Assembly (NCBI RefSeq): GCF_003594875.1
Contig: NZ_QZEY01000008.1
Span: forward strand, 62,001-126,000
Reading direction: 5' to 3'
Length of the DNA stretch: 64,000 nucleotides
From: Bailinhaonella thermotolerans
GTDB lineage: Bacteria; Actinomycetota; Actinomycetes; Streptosporangiales; Streptosporangiaceae
The position numbers were made by a program, and so were the translations under genes. Shown here piece by piece: positions 35,143 through 46,369 of the stretch. The number at the start of each line of letters is the position of its first letter. Within the stretch, counting starts at the first letter, position 1. The notes beneath the pieces are model-generated. The model was not told the origin of the DNA, did not search any database, and saw nothing but the letters and a program-made list of their open reading frames with translations.

Positions 35143-36856
35143 CCGGATCGACCACGTGCCCTATCCGCCCGAGTTCGCCGCCCGCTACCGGGAGCGCGGC
35201 CACTGGCGCGGCGAGACCTTCGGCGGGCTGCTGCGCGAGTGGGCGCGGCGGTACGGCGACCGCACGGCGATCACCGCCGCCGACGGGACGGGCCTGGGCT
35301 ACGCGGAGCTGGACGACCGGGCGGACCGGCTGGCGGCCGGGTTCCACGGGCTCGGGGTGCGCGCCGGGGACCGCGTGGTGGTGCAGCTCCCGAACGTCCC
35401 CGAGTTCTTCGAGGTGGTCTTCGCGCTGTTCCGGCTCGGGGCGCTCCCGGTGTTCGCGCTTCCGGCGCACCGGGCGGCCGAGATCTCGTACTTCTGCGAG
35501 CACACCGAGGCCGTGGCGTACGTGACCACCGCCGTCCACGAGGGGTTCGACCACCGGGAGCTGGCCCGCGAGGCCGCGCGGACCGTCCGGCACGCGGTGA
35601 TCGCGGGCGAGCCCGGGGAGTTCACCGCGCTCTCCGGCCTGTACGCCGAGCCGCGCGACCTGCCCGGGCCGGAGCCGTCGGACCTGGCGTTCCTCCAGCT
35701 CTCCGGCGGGAGCACGGGCCTGCCCAAGCTGATCCCCCGGACGCACGACGACTACATCTACAGCGTCCGCGCGAGCGCCGAGATCTGCGGGCTGGACGAG
35801 GACAGCGTCTACATGTGCACGCTGCCCGCCGCGCACAACTTCCCGCTCAGCTCCCCCGGCACGCTGGGGACCTTCTACGCCGGGGGCCGGGTGGTCCTGT
35901 GCCCGCGCCCGGACCCGGGCACGGCGTTCGCGCTGATCGAGCGGGAGCGGGTCACGATCACCGGGGTCGTGCCGCCGCTCGCGCTCGTGTGGCTCGACGC
36001 CGCGCCGCGCACGCCGTACGACCTGAGCAGCCTGGAGATCCTCCAGGTGGGCGGGGCGAAGTTCGCCGAGGAGGCGGCGCGGCGGGTGGAGCCGGTGCTC
36101 AAGTGCCGGCTCCAGCAGGTCTTCGGGATGGCCGAGGGGCTGGTCAACTACACGCGCGACGACGACCCCGACGAGATCGTGACGACCACGCAGGGCCGCC
36201 CGATCTCCCCCGACGACGAGATCCGCGTCGTGGACGACGAGGACCGCGAGGTGCCGCCGGGGACGCCGGGGCACCTGCTCACGCGCGGGCCGTACACGAT
36301 CCGGGGCTACTACCGGGCGGAGGCGCACAACGCGACCGCGTTCACCGCCGACGGGTTCTACCGGACCGGCGACATCGTCCGGGTCACGCCCACCGGCCAC
36401 CTGGTGGTCGAGGGGCGGGCGAAGGACCAGATCAACCGGGGCGGGGAGAAGATCGCCGCCGAGGAGGTCGAGAACGTGCTGCTCGGCCACCCGGCCGTGG
36501 CGGACGTCGCCGTGGTCGGCATCCCGGACGACTACCTGGGCGAACGCACCTGCGCCTATGTCATCCCCCGGGGCGAGGCCCCGAGGGCCGCCGAGATCCG
36601 GGCGTTCGTGCGGCGGAGCGGGCTGGCGGCGTTCAAGGTGCCCGACCGCGTGGAGTTCGTCGAGGCGTTCCCGGTGACCGGCGTCGGCAAGATCAGCCGC
36701 CGTCGGCTCCGCGCCGCCCTCCGAGCCCGCCTCGATGAACCCGGTGGACCCGGCGAAAGCCCCGGCGGGCCCGGCGAGAGTACGGGCGGGCCGCCGGACG
36801 ACCGGCCCGCCGAAGCGTCTTCCCCCATCGCGCCCGGAACTCACGAAGAGAGGTGA
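35132..36856 (+). CDS. dhbE: 2,3-Dihydroxybenzoate-AMP ligase
   Basis: 574 residues. Adenylating-enzyme motifs: [20 protein letters not shown] (P-loop), [31 protein letters not shown] and [20 protein letters not shown], with the conserved C-terminal Lys in [12 protein letters not shown]. It activates DHB and loads it on the aryl carrier protein. The DHB pocket residues ([10 protein letters not shown] region) look canonical. A disordered Gly/Pro/Glu tail of about 40 residues (repeats GGPGES) extends past the normal end. It overlaps dhbC by 11 bp. Confidence 0.94.
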   Translation: MPADRIDHVPYPPEFAARYRERGHWRGETFGGLLREWARRYGDRTAITAADGTGLGYAELDDRADRLAAGFHGLGVRAGDRVVVQLPNVPEFFEVVFALFRLGALPVFALPAHRAAEISYFCEHTEAVAYVTTAVHEGFDHRELAREAARTVRHAVIAGEPGEFTALSGLYAEPRDLPGPEPSDLAFLQLSGGSTGLPKLIPRTHDDYIYSVRASAEICGLDEDSVYMCTLPAAHNFPLSSPGTLGTFYAGGRVVLCPRPDPGTAFALIERERVTITGVVPPLALVWLDAAPRTPYDLSSLEILQVGGAKFAEEAARRVEPVLKCRLQQVFGMAEGLVNYTRDDDPDEIVTTTQGRPISPDDEIRVVDDEDREVPPGTPGHLLTRGPYTIRGYYRAEAHNATAFTADGFYRTGDIVRVTPTGHLVVEGRAKDQINRGGEKIAAEEVENVLLGHPAVADVAVVGIPDDYLGERTCAYVIPRGEAPRAAEIRAFVRRSGLAAFKVPDRVEFVEAFPVTGVGKISRRRLRAALRARLDEPGGPGESPGGPGESTGGPPDDRPAEASSPIAPGTHEER

Positions 36857-36864
36857 ACCCCCCG

Positions 36865-37506
36865 ATGGCCATCCCGGCGATCGCCCCCTACACCCTGCCC
36901 ACCGAGGCCGAGCTGCCGGAGAACAAGGTCACGTGGCGGCCGGACCCGCGGCGGGCCGTGCTGCTCGTGCACGACATGCAGAACTACTTCCTCGCCCCGT
37001 TCACGCGGGGCGCGCCCCCGCTGGGCGAGGTGATCGAGAACATCGCGCTGCTCACCCGGCACTGCGCCGAGCTGGGCGTGCCGGTGATCTACTCGGCCCA
37101 GCCGGGCGGGCAGGCGCCGGAGGACCGCGGCCTGCTCACCGACTTCTGGGGGCCGGGCCTGGCCGCCGACCCCGAGGCGACGGCGATCGTGGACGCCCTC
37201 GCCCCCGGAGACCCCTCGGCCGTGCTGACCAAGTGGCGGTACAGCGCGTTCGTGCGCACCGACCTGGCCGAGCGCATGGCCGGGCGCGACCAGCTCGTGA
37301 TCACCGGCGTCTACGCGCACATCGGGGTGCAGGCGACGGCGACCGACGCGTTCATGCGCGACATCCAGACGTTCGTGGTGGCCGACGCGGTGGCCGACTT
37401 CTCCGCCGCCCACCACCGGGACGCCCTGGCGTACGTCGCGCAGCGCTGCGCCGCGCTCACCACGACCCACCGGCTCGCCGACGACCTCCTGGGAGTGATG
37501 AAGTGA
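36865..37506 (+). CDS. dhbB: Isochorismatase, stand-alone (no aryl carrier domain)
   Basis: 213 residues from ATG 36865, which gives the family's MAIPAIAPYTLP N-terminus with AGGTGA 8 nt upstream; GTG 36853 overlapping the dhbE stop is the alternative. Catalytic residues are seen in LLVHDMQNYFLAPF (Asp), KWRYSAFVRTDL (Lys) and a variant nucleophile loop VITGVYAHIGVQATATDAFM, where the expected Cys is replaced by Ala/His as in EntB/DhbB-type enzymes. It hydrolyses isochorismate to dihydro-DHB and pyruvate. Unlike EntB/DhbB (about 285-310 aa) it ends before the carrier domain, which is a separate gene. Confidence 0.92.
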   Translation: MAIPAIAPYTLPTEAELPENKVTWRPDPRRAVLLVHDMQNYFLAPFTRGAPPLGEVIENIALLTRHCAELGVPVIYSAQPGGQAPEDRGLLTDFWGPGLAADPEATAIVDALAPGDPSAVLTKWRYSAFVRTDLAERMAGRDQLVITGVYAHIGVQATATDAFMRDIQTFVVADAVADFSAAHHRDALAYVAQRCAALTTTHRLADDLLGVMK

Positions 37507-37712
37507 CCGTCGAGGACCTGCGGGCCCAGATCGAGGAGCTCATGGGCGAGGCCCCGGAGCCGGACGAGAACCTCGTGGACTGGGGGCTGGACTCCATCCG
37601 GCTGATGACGCTGGTCGAGCGCTGGCGCGAGGAGGGGGTCGAGGTCGCCTTCGAGGACCTGGCCGAGAACCCGACCCTCACCGGCTGGGCCGAACTCCTC
37701 CGCACCCCGTGA
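37503..37712 (+). CDS. Free-standing aryl carrier protein (ArCP)
   Basis: 69 residues. The GTG start overlaps the isochorismatase stop (GTGA). The sequence has DWGLDSIRLMTLVERWREEG, with Ser31 of GLDSIR as the phosphopantetheine site; the flanking residues resemble the ArCP domain of EntB/DhbB. DhbE should load DHB on its thiol, and the NRPS C domain then takes the acyl group. It is normally fused C-terminally to isochorismatase. Here the split leaves a 4-bp overlap that preserves near-equal translation. Confidence 0.9.
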   Translation: MTVEDLRAQIEELMGEAPEPDENLVDWGLDSIRLMTLVERWREEGVEVAFEDLAENPTLTGWAELLRTP

Positions 37713-37812
37713 TGGCGGCGGGCGCGGCGCCGTACGGCACCGCCGGGCACTCCACGCCGCCGTACGGCGGAGCGGCGGACGGCGGAGCGGCGGAGCGGGA
37801 AGGCGGCCGGGC
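37713..37812. repeat. GCCGTACGGC copies and GGCGGAGC repeats between ArCP and NRPS genes
   Basis: The only real gap inside the siderophore operon (100 bp) holds two GCCGTACGGC palindromes (about 37731 and 37759) and a short GGCGGAGCGGC tandem stretch. A hairpin here could lower expression of the NRPS gene relative to the upstream genes. Confidence 0.6.
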
Positions 37813-41922
<4,110 letters not shown>

Positions 41923-41970
41923 GCTCCGCGCCCGGCCGGGGCGTGAGACCCCTCACTTCTTCGACAACGC

Positions 41971-41980
41971 GTAGTACTAC
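41971..41980. promoter_or_regulatory. Candidate BlaI operator
   Basis: GTAGTACTAC is a perfect 10-bp palindrome built from the TAGTA/TACTA half-sites typical of BlaI/MecI operators. It lies 19 bp before the blaI-like start codon, in an A/T-rich patch that should contain the promoter. Confidence 0.6.
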
Positions 41981-41998
41981 CGCATGTAAAGTGGAGGG

Positions 41999-42355
41999 GT
42001 GAAGGGCCTCGGTGATCTCGAACGCAGTGTCATGGACGTGTTGTGGGCGCACGCGGGACCGCTGACCGCGCGGGACGTCAGCAAGGCGATGGCCGACCGG
42101 GATCTCGCGCCCACGACGGTGATGACCGTGCTCGACCGGCTCACCCGCAAGGGTTTCCTGCTGCGCGAGCGCGACGGTCGCGCCTGGCGTTACCGGCCGG
42201 CCGAGAGCCGTGACGCCTACGTCGCCGAGCTGATGCTGGGCGCGCTGGACATGACCGGGGACCGGGACGCCGCGCTGGCCAGGTTCGCGCAGTCCGTCAC
42301 CGGCTCCGAGGCCGAGACCCTGCGCCGCGTCCTCGCGGAGCTGGAAGAGAAATGA
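41999..42355 (+). CDS. BlaI/MecI/CopY-family transcriptional repressor
   Basis: 118 residues, GTG start. The winged helix-turn-helix is GDLERSVMDVLWAHAGPLTA followed by TTVMTVLDRLTRKGFLLRER, with a dimerisation domain in the C-terminal half. It should repress its own operon until cleaved by the adjacent M56 protease. In actinobacteria such pairs control beta-lactam or respiratory-stress genes, and here the only clear target is the pair itself. Confidence 0.9.
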   Translation: MKGLGDLERSVMDVLWAHAGPLTARDVSKAMADRDLAPTTVMTVLDRLTRKGFLLRERDGRAWRYRPAESRDAYVAELMLGALDMTGDRDAALARFAQSVTGSEAETLRRVLAELEEK

Positions 42356-43269
42356 TCGTCCTCGCGTTCGCCGTGCTCGCCGCGATCTGCGTTCTCGGGG
42401 CGGTACGGCTGCGCGGCGCGAAGTGGCCCTGGCGCGACCCCCGGCCGGTGGTCGTGCTGTGGCAGGCGCTCGGCCTGACCTGGGGACTGGCCACGACGGG
42501 CGCGCTGTTCGCGTACGGCGTTGAGCCGTTCGGCCTGGGCGTGTTCCGCGGGCTGGTCGCGCTCACCGCCGAGACGGTGGTGTCCGGGCCTCCCCCGCTC
42601 GGCGTGGACCACTACGTCGCGCTCCTCCTGGGCACCGGGCTGCTCGGACTGCTGGTCGGGGTGCTCGCGGTGGCCACGGTCCATGTGTTCCGCGCCCGCC
42701 GCCGCCACCGGGCGATGCTGTCCCTCGTGGGGCGGGGCACGCCCGAGGTGCCCGGCGTGCTCGTGCTGGACCACCCGGCCGCCGCGGCGTACTGCGTGCC
42801 GGGCCTGCGGCCCCAGGTCGTGATCAGCGAGGGCACGCTGCGGCTGCTCAAGGACGCCGAGCTGGCCGCCGTCCTCAGCCACGAGGAGGCGCACGTCCGG
42901 GAGCGCCACGACCTGGTGCTGCTGCCGTTCGCCGCGCTGCGCAAGGCCCTGCCGTTCTCCGAGGTGGTGCGCGAGGCGCAGTCCTCGGTGGCGCTGCTGG
43001 TGGAGATGTGCGCCGACGACCACGCCCGCAAGCGCCACGGCCCCCGGCTGCTGGCCACCGCGCTCCTGCGCTTCGGCGCGGCGGGGCACACGCCGGCCCC
43101 GCACGGCGCGCTCGGCACCGTCGGCTCCGCCCAGGGCGAGATGCTGGCCCGGGTGGACCGCCTGCTCACGCCGGGCCCGGCGCTCCCGCTGCGCCTGCGC
43201 CTCGGCCTGTTCACGGTGTCCACGCTGCTGCTCCTGGCGCCGCCGCTGCTGTGGTTCCTCCCGGCCTGA
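42352..43269 (+). CDS. M56-family membrane metallopeptidase (BlaR1-like, no sensor domain)
   Basis: 305 residues, ATGA overlap with the BlaI gene. Membrane helices at the N-terminus, around 30-50, 80-105 and the end flank the zinc site AAVLSHEEAHVRERHDL (HExxH). PGLRPQVVISEGTLRLL precedes it as in the family. It lacks the extracellular penicillin-binding sensor domain of BlaR1, as do most actinobacterial members. It probably inactivates the BlaI protein on an unknown signal. Confidence 0.9.
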   Translation: MIVLAFAVLAAICVLGAVRLRGAKWPWRDPRPVVVLWQALGLTWGLATTGALFAYGVEPFGLGVFRGLVALTAETVVSGPPPLGVDHYVALLLGTGLLGLLVGVLAVATVHVFRARRRHRAMLSLVGRGTPEVPGVLVLDHPAAAAYCVPGLRPQVVISEGTLRLLKDAELAAVLSHEEAHVRERHDLVLLPFAALRKALPFSEVVREAQSSVALLVEMCADDHARKRHGPRLLATALLRFGAAGHTPAPHGALGTVGSAQGEMLARVDRLLTPGPALPLRLRLGLFTVSTLLLLAPPLLWFLPA

Positions 43270-43330
43270 CCGGTCGTCCCTGACCCGGCCCGGGGATGCG
43301 GCTCGGGCCGTACCCGCTCACACTCAAGGT

Positions 43331-43368
43331 GCTTGCAAGTGTTAGCCGTGGAGTTTGCAATAGCAAGC
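43331..43368. promoter_or_regulatory. Promoter and dyad of the XRE regulator gene
   Basis: The A/T-rich upstream region has TTGCAA (43333-43338) and, 17 bp later, TGCAAT (43356-43361) as possible -35 and -10 elements. The same stretch is bounded by inverted GCTTGC (43331-43336) and GCAAGC (43363-43368) and contains TTGC-AATA-GCAA. It suggests autoregulation by the HTH protein encoded just downstream. Confidence 0.5.
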
Positions 43369-43389
43369 AGAATGACGCAGACTGGGGTC

Positions 43390-43836
43390 ATGGCGACACT
43401 GAAGGTCGGCTCGATCGGCGAGTACATCCGCGAGCAGCGGCAGCAGGCGAAGATCTCGCTGCGCCAGCTCGCCGCGCAGGCGGGTGTCTCCAACCCCTAC
43501 CTCAGCCAGATCGAGCGGGGACTGCGCCGTCCCAGCGCCGAGATCCTCCAGCAGATCGCCAAGGGTCTGCGGATCTCCGCTGAGGCGCTTTACGTGCAGG
43601 CGGGCTTCCTGGACGAACGGGAGCCCGACAGCAACGTGCTGGCGGCGATCCGGGCCGACACCGCGATCACGGAGCGGCAGCGGCAGGTGTTGATCGACAT
43701 ATACGAGTCGTTCCGCAAGGAGAATCGCGCGGGGGAAGCCGGGGAGACCGCCGACGACGAGGGCGAGGACGCCGTCGCCGTCGATCCCCGGGAGAACGGC
43801 GAGATCAAGGCAGACACGAACATCCAGGAAGGGTGA
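43390..43836 (+). CDS. XRE-family helix-turn-helix regulator (Rv0474-like)
   Basis: 148 residues from ATG 43390, which gives the family's typical start MATLKVGSIGEYIREQRQQA; an ATG 18 bp upstream is possible. The XRE domain is ISLRQLAAQAGVSNPYLSQI with ERGLRRPSAEILQQIAKGL. The tail is acidic. The trio regulator-HbhA-like-DUF2516 has the same order as Rv0474-Rv0475-Rv0476 in M. tuberculosis. It probably controls the coiled-coil protein gene directly downstream. Confidence 0.88.
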   Translation: MATLKVGSIGEYIREQRQQAKISLRQLAAQAGVSNPYLSQIERGLRRPSAEILQQIAKGLRISAEALYVQAGFLDEREPDSNVLAAIRADTAITERQRQVLIDIYESFRKENRAGEAGETADDEGEDAVAVDPRENGEIKADTNIQEG

Positions 43837-43841
43837 CCCGT

Positions 43842-44246
43842 ATGACGCTCGCCTCCGAAGTCAAGAAGATCACTGAGTCCAAGCCGTTCTACGCGGCCGC
43901 GGGCATCGGCGACCTGGCCGTCGAGAAGCTGCGCGAGCTGCCCGACCGGCTGGCCAAGCTGCCGCGCACCCGCGAGCAGATCCGCGCCGAGTTCGGCGAC
44001 CTGCCCGAGACCGCGCGCCGGTACACCACCACGGTCACCGACCGCGCGGGCAGGATCTACGAGGACCTGGCCGCTCGCGGCAAGGACATCGTGGAGCGGG
44101 TGAACCGCCAGGCCGCCACCCAGCAGCTCGAGGCCTCGGCCAAGTCCACCGCGCGCAAGGCGGGCGCGACGGCCGAGGAGGCCAAGACGACCGCCAAGAC
44201 CGCGGGCAAGGCCGTCAAGGCCGGCGCGAGCAAGGTCGGCGACTGA
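43842..44246 (+). CDS. HbhA-like coiled-coil surface/phasin-type protein
   Basis: 134 residues from ATG 43842 (GAAGGGTG upstream); GTG 43833, overlapping the regulator stop, is the alternative. The N-terminal half is a long amphipathic helix (FYAAAGIGDLAVEKLRELPD with RLAKLPRTREQ), and the C-terminal ~60 residues are a Lys/Ala-rich tail (AKTTAKTAGKAVKAGASK) like the heparin-binding tail of mycobacterial HbhA. There is no signal peptide, as in HbhA. In a soil actinomycete a lipid-body or envelope role is as likely as adhesion. Confidence 0.82.
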   Translation: MTLASEVKKITESKPFYAAAGIGDLAVEKLRELPDRLAKLPRTREQIRAEFGDLPETARRYTTTVTDRAGRIYEDLAARGKDIVERVNRQAATQQLEASAKSTARKAGATAEEAKTTAKTAGKAVKAGASKVGD

Positions 44247-44258
44247 CGCACGAGCGCG

Positions 44259-44285
44259 AGGCCCGTCCCGGTTCGGGGCGGGCCT
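44259..44285. terminator. Terminator hairpin after the HbhA-like gene
   Basis: AGGCCCGTCCCG, loop GTT and CGGGGCGGGCCT form a 12-bp stem with one G-T pair, followed by T and C residues. It lies 13 bp after the stop codon and before the DUF2516 gene. Confidence 0.75.
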
Positions 44286-44343
44286 TCCGCGTCCGCGGGG
44301 CTATACGCTGGGATGGGAAACCGAGCTGACGGGAGGCGGCTGG

Positions 44344-44670
44344 ATGATCGCCGTGCATGGTGTCCTCCACATCATCTTCTGGGCGCTGGCGATCGCGGCG
44401 TTCGCCTTCGAGGTCTTCGCGCTGGTCCACGCCATCCGCACGCCCGCGAACTCCTTCGTGGCGGCGGGCAAGCAGACCAAGAACCTGTGGCTGATCATCC
44501 TGGGCCTCGCCACGCTGTTCGGCTTCTCCGCCGCCGTCCAGTTCCTCGAACCGCTGAACATCTTCACGATCGTGGCCTTCATCGCCGCCGCGATCTACCT
44601 GGCCGACGTCCGCCCCGCCGTCAGCGGCAGCCGCGGCGGCTCCAGCCAGGGCCCCTACGGCCCCTGGTGA
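44344..44670 (+). CDS. DUF2516 family membrane protein (Rv0476-like)
   Basis: 108 residues with three membrane helices. Signature regions are FEVFALVHAIRTPANSFVAA, AGKQTKNLWLIILGLATLFG and IAAAIYLADVRPAV. Members are found beside hbhA in many actinobacteria, and their function is unknown. It has GGGAGGCGG upstream of the ATG. The last 16 bp overlap the 3' end of the convergent SGNH-hydrolase gene. Confidence 0.88.
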   Translation: MIAVHGVLHIIFWALAIAAFAFEVFALVHAIRTPANSFVAAGKQTKNLWLIILGLATLFGFSAAVQFLEPLNIFTIVAFIAAAIYLADVRPAVSGSRGGSSQGPYGPW

Positions 44671-45545
44671 TCCGGCGGCCGGCGATCCGGCTCGCGGCGA
44701 TCCGGACCCTGCCGGTCCGGCCCCTGGCGGTCCGCCCCGTGGCGATCCGGCTCGGCCGGGCGCCCCGCGCGCTCAGGCCGTACGGCGGTGCCGGGCAGCA
44801 CGACGCCGGTCGGGCCCGGGCGTAGCAGGTCGGGGATCGGGCCGGTCAGGGTCAGGCCCAGGCGGCGCAGGGCGTCGGTCAGGCGCTCGGCCAGGCGGCG
44901 GTGCCCCGCGTAGGTCGGGTGGACGCCGTCGGGCAGCAGGAACCTCGCCGCCTCGCTGCGGCCGTCCCCGGGGTCGCCGCCGATCCAGCGTTCGCCGACC
45001 GGGTCGATGAACGGCACCTCCATCTCGGCCGCGGCCCGCGCCATCGCGTCGCGCACCCCCACCGCCGCCTTCGGCGGATCCCCCACCCACAGCGGCCCCA
45101 CCAGCGCGGCGGGCACGCCCGGCCAGTGCGACTCGATCCGGCCCAGCAGGTCGGCCACCCCGTCGGCGATCACGCTCGGGTGGTGCCTGCGGTCGTTGTG
45201 ACCGCCCGAGACGATCACCAGGTCGGGTGCGGGACGCCAGGACAGCTCCCGCTCGAACGCCGCGCGGAAGTCCTTGCCCGCCCGCCCCGGCTCCACCAGC
45301 CCGGTCCCGGAGGCCCCGGCCGTGATGATCTGCCAGCCCAGGGTGCGGGCGACGGCCGCGGCGTAGGTCCGCTCCCCCGGCACGCCCCGGTGCCCCACGG
45401 TGAAGCTGTCGCCGATCACCATGACCACCGGCGCGCGGCGCGGCGGCGCTGGACGGTCGGCGTACTCCCGGTGGGGAGCCTCCTGGGCGCAGGACGTCAG
45501 CGTGATCAGGGCGAGCGGAACCGCCGCCGATGCCACCCTCCGCAT
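44655..45545 (-). CDS. SGNH/GDSL-hydrolase lipoprotein
   Basis: 296 residues. The signal peptide ends in ALITLTSC (lipobox, Cys about 19). SGNH blocks: block I VMVIGDSFTVGHRG (nucleophile Ser), Gly of TAGASGTGL, block III SGGHNDRR and block V PDGVHPTYAG (Asp/His). It should be an extracellular lipase/esterase acting on cell-envelope lipids or O-acetyl groups. The C-terminal ~45 residues are a hydrophilic repeat of PDRxGxDRQG units encoded by repeated GGCGATCCGGC-type DNA, and could be removed by any shift at the convergent overlap. Confidence 0.88.
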   Translation of the reverse strand: MRRVASAAVPLALITLTSCAQEAPHREYADRPAPPRRAPVVMVIGDSFTVGHRGVPGERTYAAAVARTLGWQIITAGASGTGLVEPGRAGKDFRAAFERELSWRPAPDLVIVSGGHNDRRHHPSVIADGVADLLGRIESHWPGVPAALVGPLWVGDPPKAAVGVRDAMARAAAEMEVPFIDPVGERWIGGDPGDGRSEAARFLLPDGVHPTYAGHRRLAERLTDALRRLGLTLTGPIPDLLRPGPTGVVLPGTAVRPERAGRPAEPDRHGADRQGPDRQGPDRREPDRRPPDHQGP

Positions 45546-45586
45546 GCGTCCCCTCCGACTGGATCACACTGGCTAGGCTGGATCAC

Positions 45587-46330
45587 ATGAGTGATCGCCG
45601 GGCCGACCGCTACGGGCGCACCGAGCGCCTCGAACTCGCCGACCAGTCGCTCCGGGACTGGGAGGCGGTCACCCTCGACTCGTCGCCCGAGGGGATAGTC
45701 CTGAGCAGATCGGCATTCTATCCAGGTGGGGGCGGTCAGCCGGCGGATCACGGCGTTCTCCTGTGGCAGGGTGTCGAGACCCGGATCGCGGGCGTGCGCA
45801 AAGGGGACGATCTCTATCTGATCCCCGCCGAGGGCGACCCGATCCCGCCCCCGGGGACGGTCGTGCGCGCGGCGGTGGCCGACGAGCGCCGCAGCGCGCT
45901 CATGCGCACCCACTCGGGGCTGCACGTGCTGTGCGGGGTCGTGTTCCGCGACTACGGCGCGCTCGTGACCGGCGGGAACATGGAGCCGTTCACCGCGCGC
46001 ATGGACTTCAACCTGCCCGAGGTGCCGCCCGGCTTCAAGGAGGCGGTCGAGGCGGCCTGCAACGCCGAGGTGGTCGCCGACCGGCGCATCGACGTCAAGG
46101 TGCTGCCGCGCGCCGAGGCGTTCGAGATCCCCGACATCATCCGGACCGCGACCAACCTGGTGCCGCCGGAGGTCGAGGACGTGCGGATCGTGGACATCGT
46201 GGGCCTGGACACGCAGGCGGACGGCGGCACGCACGTCGCCTCGACCAGGCAGATCGGGCGCATCAAGGTCGCCAAGATCGAGAGCAAGGGGCGCGGGTTC
46301 CGCCGCCTCCGCATCCAGATCTCCGACTGA
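45587..46330 (+). CDS. Stand-alone alanyl-tRNA editing protein (AlaX-type)
   Basis: 247 residues from ATG 45587; the TAGGCT 13 bp upstream may be a -10, making the mRNA nearly leaderless. The N-terminal part resembles the AlaRS editing barrel (FYPGGGGQPADHGVLLW). The zinc/editing site is RTHSGLHVLCGVVF (HxxxH) and the C-terminal TQADGGTHVASTRQIGRIKV supplies the last ligand, with Thr in place of the Cys common in CxxxH. It should hydrolyse Ser-tRNA-Ala or Gly-tRNA-Ala in trans. Confidence 0.87.
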   Translation: MSDRRADRYGRTERLELADQSLRDWEAVTLDSSPEGIVLSRSAFYPGGGGQPADHGVLLWQGVETRIAGVRKGDDLYLIPAEGDPIPPPGTVVRAAVADERRSALMRTHSGLHVLCGVVFRDYGALVTGGNMEPFTARMDFNLPEVPPGFKEAVEAACNAEVVADRRIDVKVLPRAEAFEIPDIIRTATNLVPPEVEDVRIVDIVGLDTQADGGTHVASTRQIGRIKVAKIESKGRGFRRLRIQISD

Positions 46331-46369
46331 TCTATAGCGATTTCTCCCGCCCCGCTAGGCTTCGCTGCC

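Noticed and set aside
42352-43269. Beta-lactam sensor BlaR1
   Set aside because: The extracellular penicillin-binding domain is absent and no beta-lactamase is adjacent; only the M56 protease part is supported.
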